The translations under genes were made by a program, and so were the position numbers. 64,000 bases of DNA from the NCBI RefSeq assembly GCF_052857255.1, contig NW_027526675.1:1-64000 (forward strand), in the 5' to 3' direction. Below the pieces are notes generated by a model. It had not been told where the DNA came from, did not search any database, and worked only from the letters and a program-made list of their open reading frames with translations. The stretch comes from Amblyomma americanum. Its lineage: Eukaryota; Arthropoda; Arachnida; Ixodida; Ixodidae. The first letter of the stretch is position 1. Each line of letters begins with the position of its first letter. Below, piece after piece: positions 50,801-61,730 of this stretch.

Positions 50801-53800
50801 ACAAGTTTTCGCGCTGTTCTGAGAGAAAAAGTTTACAGCTTTCTCTCGTCTACTCTTCGACGACTTGTAAAATCGATGCTCGTGAATATGGCTAGTTTCG
50901 ATCTTAAACGATCTATCCCGTTGTTTTGAGCCGGAACACAAGTTTTCGCGCAGTTCTGAGAGAAAAAATTTACACCTTTCTCTCGTCTACTCTTCGACGA
51001 TTTGTAAAATCGATGCTCGTGAATCTTGCTAGTTTTGATCTAAAACGATGTATCCCGTTGTTTTGAGCCGGAATACAAGTTTTCGCGCAGTTTCGAGAGA
51101 AAAAGTTTACACCTTTCTCTCCTCTACTCTTCGACGACTTGTAAAATCGATGCTCGTAATTCTTGCTAGTTTCGATCTAAACCATGTATCCCTTTGTTTT
51201 GAGCCGGAATACAAGTTTTCGCGCAGTTTTGAGAAAAAAAATTTACACCTTTTTTTCGTCTACTCTTCGACGATTTGTAAAATGGATGCTCGTGAATCTT
51301 GCTAGTTTCGATCTAAAACGATGTATCTCGTTGTTTTGAGCCGAAATACAACTTTTCGCGCAGTTCTGAGAGAAAAAGTTTGCACCTTTTTCTCGTGTAC
51401 TTTCGACGACTTGTAAAATCGATTCTCGTGAATCTTGCTAGTTTTGATCTAAAACGATGTATCCCGTTTTTTTGAGCCGGAATACAAGTTTTCGCGCTGT
51501 TCTGAGAGAAAAAGTTTACACCTTTCTCTCCTCTACTCTTTGACGACTTGTAAAATCTATGCTCGTGAATCTTGCTAGTTTCGATCTAAAACGATGTATC
51601 TCGTTGTTTTGAGCCGGAATACAAGTTTTCGCGCTGTTCTGAGAGAAAAAGTTTACACCTTTCTCTCGTCTACTCTTAGACGACTTGTAAAATAGATGCT
51701 CGTGAATCTTGCTAGTTTTGATCTAAAACGATGTATCCCGTTTTTTTGAGCCGGAATACAAGTTTTCGCGCTGTTCTGAGAGAAAAAGTTTACACCTTTC
51801 TCTCCTCTACTCTTTGACGACTTGTAAAATCTATGCTCGTGAATCTTGCTAGTTTCGATCTAAAACGATGTATCTCGTTGTTTTGAGCCGGAATACAAGT
51901 TTTCGCGCAGTTCTGAGAGAAAACGTTTGCACCATTTTCTCGTCTACTCTTCAAAGACTTGTAAAATCGATGCTCGTGAATCTTGCTAGTTTCAATCTAA
52001 AACGATGTATCCCGTTGTTTTGAGCCGGAATACAAGTTTTCGCGCAGTTCTGAGAGAAATAGTTTATACCTTTCTCTCGTCTACTCTTCGACGACTTGTA
52101 AAATCGATGCTCGTGAATTTTACTTGTTTCGATCTAAAACGATGTATCCCGTTGTTTTGAGCCGAAATACAACTTTCCGCGCAGTTCTGAGAGAAAAAGT
52201 TTGCACCTTTTTCTCGTGTACTTTTCGACGACTTGTAAAATCGATGCTCGTGAATCTTGCTAGTTTCGATCTAAAACGTTGTATCCCGTTTTTTTGAGCC
52301 GGAATACAAGTTTTCGCGCTGTAATGAGAGAAAAAGTTTACACCTTTCTCTCCTCTACTCATCGACGACTTGTAAAATCTATGCTCGTGAATCTTGCTAG
52401 TTTCGATCTAAAACGATGTATCTCGTTGTTTTGAGCCGGAATACAAGTTTTCGCGCATTTATGAGAGAAAAAATTACACCTTTCTCTCCTCTACTCTTCG
52501 ACGACTTGTAAAATCGATGCTCGTGAATTTTGCTAGTTTCGATCTAAAACGATGTATCCCTTTGTTTTGAGCCGGAATACAAGTTTTCGCGCAGTTCTGA
52601 GAGAAAAAATTTACACCTTTTTTTCGTCTACTCTTCGACGACTTGTAAAATCGATGCCCGTGAATCTTGCTTGTTTCGATCTAAAACGATGTATCCCGTT
52701 GTTTTGAGCCGGAATACAAGTTTTCGCGCAGTTTCGAGAGAAAAAGTTTACACCTTTCTCTCCTCTACTCTTCGACGACTTGTAAAATCGATGTTCGTAA
52801 TTCTTGCTAGTTTCGATCTAAACCATGTATCCCTTTGTTTTCAGCCGGAATACAAGTTTTCGCGCAGTTTTGAGAAAAAAAATTTACACCTTTTTTTCGT
52901 CTACTCTTCGACGATTTGTAAAATGGATGCTCGTGAATCTTGCTAGTTTCGATCTAAAACGATGTATCTCGTTGTTTTGAGCCGAAATACAACTTTTCGC
53001 GCAGTTCTGAGAGAAAAAGTTTGCACCTTTTTCTCGTGTACTCTTCGACGACTTGTAAAATCGATGCTCGTGAATCTTGCTTGTTTCGATCTAAAACGAT
53101 GTATCCCGTTGTTTTGAGCCGGAATACAAGTTTTCGCGCAGTTTCGAGAGAAAAAGTTTACACCTTTCTCTCCTCTACTCTTCGACGACTTGTAAAATCG
53201 ATGCTCGTAATTCTTGCTAGTTTCGATCTAAACCATGTATCCCTTTGTTTTGAGCCGGAATACAAGTTTTCGCGCAGTTTTGAGAAAAAAAATTTACACC
53301 TTTTTTTCGTCTACTCTTCGACGATTTGTAAAATGGATGCTCGTGAATCTTGCTAGTTTCGATCTAAAACGATGTATCTCGTTGTTTTGAGCCGAAATAC
53401 AACTTTTCGCGCAGTTCTGAGAGAAAAAGTTTACACATTTCTCTCCTCTACTCTTCGACGACTTGTAAAATCGATGCTCGTGAATTTCTCTAGTTTCGTC
53501 TAAAACGATGTATCTCGTTGTTTTGAGCCGGAATACAAGTTTTCGCGCAGTTCTGAGAGAAAAAGTTTACACCTTTCTCTCCTCTACTCTTCGACGACTT
53601 GTAAAATCGATGCTCGTGAATTTTGCTAGTTTCGATCTAAAACTATGTATCCCGTTGTTTTGAGCCGGAACAGAAGTTTTCGCGCAGTTCTGAGAGAAAA
53701 AATTTACACCCTTCTCTCCTCTACTCTTCGACGACTTGAAAAATCGATGCTCGTGAATCTTGCTAGTTTCGATCTAAAACGATGTATCCCGTTGTTTTGA

Positions 53801-56800
53801 GCCGGAATACAAGTTTTCGCGCAGTTCTGAGAGAAAAAGTTTACACCTTTCTCTCCTCTACTCTTCGACGACTTGTAAAATCGATGCTCGTGATTCTTGC
53901 TAGTGTCGATCTAAAACGATGTATCCCGTTGTTTTGAGCCGGAATACAAGTTTTCGCGCAGTTCTGAGAGAAAAAGTTTGCACCTTTTTCTCGTCTACTC
54001 TTCGACGACTTCTAAAATTGATGCCCGTGAATTTTGTTAGTTTCGGTCTAAAACGATGTATCCCGTTGTTCTGAGCCGGAATACAAGTTTTCGCGCAGTT
54101 CTGAGAGAAAAAGTTTGCACCTTTCTCTCGTCTACTCTTCGACGACTTGTAAAATCGATGCTCGTGAATCTTGCTAGTTTCGATCTAAAATGATGTATAC
54201 CGTTGTTTTGAGCCGGAATACAAGTTTTACCGCAGTTATGAGACAAAAAGTTTACACCTTTTTCTCGTCTACTCTTCGAGGACTTCAAAAACCGATGCTC
54301 GTGAATCTTGCTAGTTTCGATCTAAAACGATGTATCTCGTTGTTTTGAAACGGAATACAAGTTTTCGCGCTGTTCTGAGAGAAAAGTTTACAGCTTTCTC
54401 TCGTCTACTCTTCGACGACTTGTAAAATCGATGCTCGTGAATATTGCTAGTTTCGATCTTAAACGATCTATCCCGTTGTTTTGAGCCGGAACACAAGTTT
54501 TCGCGCAGTTCTGAGAGAAAAAATTTACACCTTTCTCTCGCCTACTCTTCGACGATTTGTAAAATCGATGCTCGTGAATCTTGCTAGTTTTGATCTAAAA
54601 CGATGTATCCCGTTGTTTTGAGCCGGAATACAAGTTTTCGCGCAGTTTCGAGAGAAAAAGTTTACACCTTTCTCTCCTCTACTCTTCGACGACTTGTAAA
54701 ATCGATGCTCGTAATTCTTGCTAGTTTCGATCTAAACCATGTATCCCTTTGTTTTGAGCCGGAATACAAGTTTTCGCGCAGTTTTGAGAAAAAAAATTTA
54801 CACCTTTTTTTTCGTCTACTCTTCGACGATTTGTAAAATGGATGCTCGTGAATCTTGCTTGTTTCGATCTAAAACGATGTATCTCGTTGTTTTGAGCCGA
54901 AATACAACTTTTCGCGCAGTTCTGAGAGAAAAAGTTTGCACCTTTTTCTCGTGTACTCTTCGACGACTTGTAAAATCGATGCTCGTGAATCTTGCTAGTT
55001 TTGATCTAAAACGATGTATCCCGTTTTTTTGAGCCGGAATACAAGTTTTCGCGCTGTTCTGAGAGAAAACGTTTACACCTTTCTCTCCTCTACTCTTCGA
55101 CGACTTGTAAAATCGATGCTCGTAATTCTTGCTAGTTTCGATCTAAACCATGTATCCCTTTGTTTTGAGCCGGAATACAAGTTTTCGCGCAGTTTTGAGA
55201 AAAAAAATTTACACCTTTTTTTCGTCTACTCTTCGACGATTTGTAAAATGGATGCTCGTGAATCTTGCTAGTTTCGATCTAAAACGATGTATCCCGTTGT
55301 TTTGAGCCGGAATACAAGTTTTCGCGCAGTTCTGAGAGAAAAAGTTTACACCTTTCTCTCCTCTACTCTTCGACGACTTGTAAAATCGATGCTCGTGATT
55401 CTTGCTAGTGTCGATCTAAAACGATGTATCCCGTTGTTTTGAGCCGGAATACAAGTTTTCGCGCAGTTCTGAGAGAAAAAGTTTGCACCTTTTTCTCGTC
55501 TACTCTTCGACGACTTGTAAAATTGATGCCCGTGAATTTTGTTAGTTTCGGTCTAAAACGATGTATCTCGTTGTTTTGAAACGGAATACAAGTTTTCGCG
55601 CTGTTCTGAGAGAAAAAGTTTACAGCTTTCTCTCGTCTACTCTTCGACGACTTGTAAAATCGATGCTCGTGAATATGGCTAGTTTCGATCTTAAACGATC
55701 TATCCCGTTGATTTGAGCCGGAACACAAGTTTTCGCGCAGTTCTGAGAGAAAAAATTTACACCTTTCTCTCGTCTACTCTTCGACGATTTGTAAAATCGA
55801 TGCTCGTGAATCTTGCTAGTTTTGATCTAAAACGATGTATCCCGTTGTTTTGAGCCGGAATACAAGTTTTCGCGCAGTTTCGAGAGAAAAAGTTTACACC
55901 TTTCTCTCCTCTACTCTTCGACGACTTGTAAAATCGATGCTCGTAATTCTTGCTAGTTTCGATCTAAACCATGTATCCCTTTGTTTTGAGCCGGAATACA
56001 AGTTTTCGCGCAGTTTTGAGAAAAAAAATGTACACCTTTTTTTCGTCTACTCTTCGACGATTTGTAAAATGGATGCTCGTGAATCTTGCTAGTTTCGATC
56101 TAAAACGATGTATCTCGTTGTTTTGAGCCGAAATACAACTTTTCGCGCAGTTCTGAGAGAAAAAGTTTACACATTTCTCTCCTCTACTCTTCGACGACTT
56201 GTAAAATCGGTGCTCGTGAATTTCTCTAGTTTCGTCTAAAACGATGTATCTCGTTGTTTTGAGCCGGAATACAAGTTTTCGCGCAGTTCTGAGAGAAAAA
56301 GTTTACACCTTTCTCTCCTCTACTCTTCGACGACTTGTAAAATCGATGCTCGTGAATTTTGCTAGTTTCGATCTAAAACGATGTATCCCGTTGTTTTGAG
56401 CCGGAACAGAAGTTTTCGCGCAGTTCTGAGAGAAAAAATTTACACCCTTCTCTCCTCTACTCTTCGACGACTTGAAAAATCGATGCTCGTGAATCTTGCT
56501 AGTTTCGATCTAAAACGATGTATCCCGTTGTTTTGAGCCGGAATACAAGTTTTCGCGCAGTTCTGAGAGAAAAAGTTTACACCTTTCTCTCCTCTACTCT
56601 TCGACGACTTGTAAAATCGATGCTCGTGATTCTTGCTAGTGTCGATCTAAAACGATGTATCCCGTTGTTTTGAGCCGGAATACAAGTTTTCGCGCAGTTC
56701 TGAGAGAAAAAGTTTGCACCTTTTTCTCGTTACTCTTCGACGACTTGTAAAATTGATGCCCGTGAATTTTGTTAGTTTCGGTCTAAAACGATGTATCTCG

Positions 56801-57400
56801 TTGTTTTGAAACGGAATACAAGTTTTCGCGCTGTTCTGAGAGAAAAAGTTTACAGCTTTCTCTCGTCTACTCTTCGACGACTTGTAAAATCGATGCTCGT
56901 GAATATGGCTAGTTTCGATCTTAAACGATCTATCCCGTTGTTTTGAGCCGGAACACAAATTTTCGCGCAGTTCTGAGAGAAAAAATTTACACCTTTCTCT
57001 CGTCTACTCTTCGACGATTTGTAAAATCGATGCTCGTGAATCTTGCTAGTTTTGATCTAAAACGATGTATCCCGTTGTTTTGAGCCGGAATACAAGTTTT
57101 CGCGCAGTTTCGAGAGAAAAAGTTTACACCTTTCTCTCCTCTACTCTTCGACGACTTGTAAAATCGATGCTCGTAATTCTTGCTAGTTTCGATCTAAACC
57201 ATGTATCCCTTTGTTTTGAGCCGGAATACAAGTTTTCGCGCAGTTTTGAGAAAAAAAATTTACACCTTTTTTTCGTCTACTCTTCGACGATTTGTAAAAT
57301 GGATGCTCGTGAATCTTGCTAGTTTCGATCTAAAACGATGTATCTCGTTGTTTTGAGCCGAAATACAACTTTTCGCGCAGTTCTGAGAGAAAAAGTTTGC
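44801..57400 (+). repeat. HOR block 12: two tandem ~6.29 kb (46-monomer) units
   Basis: From about 44.8 kb the order of subtypes repeats from about 51.1 kb at about 6.28-6.29 kb (46 monomers is 6,302 bp). Anchors include CTTAGACGAC (45,388 and 51,673), CGATGTTCGTAATTC (46,502 and 52,790) and GAATTTCTCTAG (47,191 and 53,482). Inside the unit, frames at 48,588, 49,818 and 51,048 start the same way at 1,230 bp spacing (9 monomers), so it has nested order. The second unit lacks two monomers near 54.1 kb, after which the offset is about 6.02 kb. Confidence 0.83.
54050..54140 (+). repeat. Junction of a two-monomer deletion
   Basis: In the first 46-mer unit, the CCCGTTGTTCTGAGCC monomer near 47,773 is followed by the TTTCACTCG, GAATTAAAG and CATTTCTGAG types. 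In the second unit the equivalent monomer near 54,063 leads straight to TTTGCACCTTTCTCTCG and then the AAATGATGTATACCG monomer. The offset between units falls by about two monomers here (spacing of GAATTTCTCTAG markers: 3,010 bp in unit one, 2,736 bp in unit two). The exchange kept monomer register. Confidence 0.78.
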
Positions 57401-60400
57401 ACCTTTTTCTCGTGTACTCTTCGACGACTTGTAAAATCGATGCTCGTGAATCTTGCTAGTTTTGATCTAAAACGATGTATCCCGTTTTTTTGAGCCGGAA
57501 TACAAGTTTTCGCGCTGTTCTGAGAGAAAACGTTTACACCTTTCTCTCCTCTACTCTTCGACGACTTGTAAAATCTATGCTCGTGAATCTTGCTTGTTTC
57601 GATCTAAAACGATGTATCCCGTTGTTTTGAGCCGGAATACAAGTTTTCGCGCAGTTTCGAGAGAAAAAGTTTACACCTTTCTCTCCTCTACTCTTCGACG
57701 ACTTGTAAAATCGATGCTCGTAATTCTTGCTATTTTCGATCTAAACCATGTATCCCTTTGCTTTGAGCCGGAATACAAGTTTTCGCGAAGTTTTGAGAAA
57801 AAAAATTTACACCTTTTTTTCGTCTACTCTTCGACGATTTGTAAAATGGATGCTCGTGAATCTTGCTGGTTTCGATCTAAAACGATGTATCTCGTTGTTT
57901 TGAGCCGAAATACAACTTTTCGCGCAGTTCTGAGAGAAAAAGTTTACACATTTCTCTCCTCTACTCTTCGACGACTTGTAAAATCGATGCTCGTGAATTT
58001 CTCTAGTTTCGTCTAAAACGATGTATCTCGTTGTTTTGAGCCGGAATACAAGTTTTCGCGCAGTTCTGAGAGAAAAAGTTTGCACCTTTTTCTCGTCTAC
58101 TCTTCGACGACTTGTAAAATTGATGCCCGTGAATTTTGTTAGTTTCGGTCTAAAACGATGTATCCCGTTGTTCTGAGCCGGAATACAAGTTTTCGCGCAG
58201 TTCTGAGAGAAAAAAGTTTACACCTTTCACTCGTCTACTCTTCGACGACTTGTAAAATCGATGCTCGTGAATCTTGCTAGTTTCGATCTAAAACGATGTA
58301 TCCCGTTTTTTTGAGCCGGAATACAAGTTTTCGCGCATTTCTGAGAGAAAAAGTTTGCACCTTTCTCTCGTCTACTCTTCGACGACTTGTAAAATCGATG
58401 CTCGTGAATCTTGCTAGTTTCGATCTAAAATGATGTATACCGTTGTTTTGAGCCGGAATACAAGTTTTACCGCAGTTATGTGAGAAAAAGTTTACACCTT
58501 TCTCTCGTCTACTCTTCGAGGACTTCAAAAACCGATGCTCGTGAATCTTGCTAGTTTCGATCTAAAACGATGTATCTCGTTGTTTTGAAACGGAATACAA
58601 GTTTTCGCGCTGTTCTGAGAGAAAAAGTTTACAGCTTTCTCTCGTCTACTCTTCGACGACTTGTAAAATCGATGCTCGTGAATATTGCAAGTTTCGATCT
58701 TAAACGATCTATCCCGTTGTTTTGAGCCGGAACACAAGTTTTCGCGCAGTTCTGAGAGAAAAAATTTACACCTTTCTCTCGTCTACTCTTCGACGATTTG
58801 TAAAATCGATGCTTGTGAATCTTGCTAGTTTTGATCTAAAACGATGTATCCCGTTGTTTTGAGCCGGAATACAAGTTTTCGCGCAGTTCTGAGAGAAAAA
58901 GTTTACACCTTTCTCTCCTCTACTCTTCGACGACTTGTAAAATCGATGCTCGTGATTCTTGCTAGTTTCGATCTAAAACGATGTATCCCTTTGTTTTGAG
59001 CCGGAGAACAAGTTTTCGCGCAGTTCTGAAAGAAAAAGTTTGCACCATTCTCTCGTCTACTCTTCGACGGCTTGTAAAATTGATGCTCGTGAATCTTGCT
59101 AGTTTCGATCTAAAACGATGTATCTCGTTGTTTTGAGCCGAAATACAACTTTTCGCGCCGTTCTGAGAGAAAAAGTTTGCACCTTTTTCTCGTGTACTCT
59201 TCGACGACTTGTAAAATCGATGCTCGTGAATCTTGCTAGTTTCGATCTAAAACGATGTATCCCGTTTTTTTGAGCCAGAATACAAGTTTTCGCGCTGTTC
59301 TGAGAGAAAAAGTTTACACCTTTCTCTCCTCTACTCTTTGACGACTTGTAAAATCTATGCTCGTGAATCTTGCTAGTTTCGATCTAAAACGATGTATCTC
59401 GTTGTTTTGAGCCGGAATACAAGTTTTCGCGCTGTTCTGAGAGAAAAAGTTTACACCTTTCTCTCGTCTACTCTTCGACGACTTGTAAAATCGATGCTCG
59501 TAATTCTTGCTAGTTTCGATCTAAACCATGTATCCCTTTGTTTTGAGCCGGAATACAAGTTTTCGCGCAGTTTTGAGAAAAAAAATTTACACCTTTTTTT
59601 CGTCTACTCTTCGACGATTTGTAAAATGGATGCTCGTGAATCTTGCTAGTTTCGATCTAAAACGATGTATCTCGTTGTTTTGAGCCGAAATACAACTTTT
59701 CGCGCAGTTCTGAGAGAAAAAGTTTGCACCCTTTTCTCGTGTACTCTTCGACGACTTGTAAAATCGATGCTCGTGAATCTTGCTAGTTTTGATCTAAAAC
59801 GATGTATCCCGTTTTTTTGAGCCGGAATACAAGTTTTCGCGCTGTTCTGAGAGAAAACGTTTACACCTTTCTCTCCTCTACTCTTCGACGACTTGTAAAA
59901 TCTATGCTCGGGAATCTTGCTTGTTTCGATCTAAAACGATGTATCCCGTTGTTTTGAGCCGGAATACAAGTTTTCGCGCAGTTTCGAGAGAAAAAGTTTA
60001 CACCTTTCTCTCCTCTACTCTTCGACGACTTGTAAAATCGATGCTCGTAATTCTTGCTATTTTCGATCTAAACCATGTATCCCTTTGCTTTGAGCCGGAA
60101 TACAAGTTTTCGCGCAGTTTTGAGAAAAAAAATTTACACCTTTTTTTCGTCTACTCTTCGACGATTTGTAAAATGGATGCTCGTGAATCTTGCTGGTTTC
60201 GATCTAAAACGATGTATCTCGTTGTTTTGAGCCGAAATACAACTTTCGCGCAGTTCTGAGAGAAAAAGTTTACACATTTCTCTCCTCTACTCTTCGACGA
60301 CTTGTAAAATCGCATGCTCGTGAATTTCTCTAGTTTCGTCTAAAACGATGTATCTCGTTGTTTTGAGCCGGAATACAAGTTTTCGCGCAGTTCTGAGAGA

Positions 60401-61730
60401 AAAAGTTTGCACCTTTTTCTCGTCTACTCTTCGACGACTTGTAAAATTGATGCCCGTGAATTTTGTTAGTTTCGGTCTAAAACGATGTATCCCGTTGTTC
60501 TGAGCCGGAATACAAGTTTTCGCGCAGTTCTGAGAGAAAAAAGTTTACACCTTTCACTCGTCTACTCTTCGACGACTTGTAAAATCGATGCTCGTGAATC
60601 TTGCTAGTTTCGATCTAAAACGATGTATCCCGTTTTTTTGAGCCGGAATTAAAGTTTTCGCGCAGTTCTGAGAGAAAACGTTTACACCATTCTCTCGTCT
60701 ACTCTTCGACGGCTTGTAAAATCGATGCTCGTGAATTCTGCTAGTTTCGATCTAAAACGATGTACCCCGTTGTTTTGAGCCGGAATACAAGTTTTCGCGC
60801 ATTTCTGAGAGAAAAAGTTTGCACCTTTCTCTCGTCTACTCTTCGACGACTTGTAAAATCGATGCTCGTGATCTTGCTAGTTTCGATCTAAAATGATGTA
60901 TACCGTTGTTTTGAGCCGGAATACAAGTTTTACCGCAGTTATGTGAGAAAAAGTTTACACCTTTCTCTCGTCTACTCTTCGAGGACTTCAAAAACCGATG
61001 CTCGGTGAATCTTGCTAGTTTCGATCTAAAACGATGTATCTCGTTGTTTTGAAACGGAATACAAGTTTTCGCGCTGTTCTGAGAGAAAAAGTTTACAGCT
61101 TTCTCTCGTCTACTCTTCGACGACTTGTAAAATCGATGCTCGTGAATATTGCTAGTTTCGATCTTAAACGATCTATCCCGTTGTTTTGAGCCGGAACACA
61201 AGTTTTCGCGCAGTTCTGAGAGAAAAAATTTACACCTTTCTCTCGTCTACTCTTCGACGATTTGTAAAATCGATGCTTGTGAATCTTGCTAGTTTTGATC
61301 TAAACGATGTATCCCGTTGTTTTGAGCCGGAATACAAGTTTTCGCGGCAGTTCTGAGAGAAAAAGTTTTACACCCTTCTCTCCTCTACTCTTCGACGACT
61401 TGTAAAATCGATGCTCGTGATTCTTGCTAGTTCGATCTAAAACGATGTATCCCTTTGTTTTGAGCCGGAGAACAAGTTTTCGCGCAGTTCTGAAAGAAAA
61501 AGTTTGCACCATTCTCTCGTCTACTCTTCGACGGCTTGTAAAATTGATGCTCGTGAATCTTGCTAGTTTCGATCTAAAACGATGTATCTCGTTGTTTTGA
61601 GCCGAAATACAACTTTTCGCGCCGTTCTGACGAGAAAAAGTTTGCACCTTTTTCTCGTGTACTCTTCGACGACTTGTAAAATCGATGCTCGTGAATCTTG
61701 CTAGTTTCGATCTAAAACGATGTATCCCGT
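57401..61730 (+). repeat. HOR block 13: 17-monomer unit in two tandem copies
   Basis: Types from about 57.4 kb recur from about 59.73 kb at 2,327-2,328 bp (17 x 137 = 2,329). Shared rare variants include GCTATTTTCGATC, CCCTTTGCTTTGAGCC, TTGCTGGTTTCG, GTTATGTGAGAAAAAG and GAGCCGGAGAACAAG. Copy one lacks two monomers (GAATTAAAG type and part of its neighbours) that copy two has near 60.65-60.78 kb, but it has others to compensate. Copy two carries several extra or missing single bases. Confidence 0.8.

Larger units (their letters stand above)
9579..60340 (+). repeat. Recurrent marker subtype GAATTTCTCTAG (19 copies across the window)
   Basis: A monomer in which GAATCTTGCTAGTTTCGATC is replaced by GAATTTCTCTAGTTTCGTC (one base shorter) occurs near 31, 3,031, 5,757, 9,579, 11,747, 13,941, 17,903, 26,526, 30,497, 32,277, 34,468, 36,248, 41,175, 47,191, 50,201, 53,482, 56,218, 57,994 and 60,322. 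Spacings fit 22, 20, 28, 16, 16, 29, 63, 29, 13, 16, 13, 36, 44, 22, 24, 20, 13 and 17 monomers. It is a convenient register mark for the HOR structure. A few copies share an extra change AATCGGTGCTCG (3,023, 50,193 and 56,210). Confidence 0.8.
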
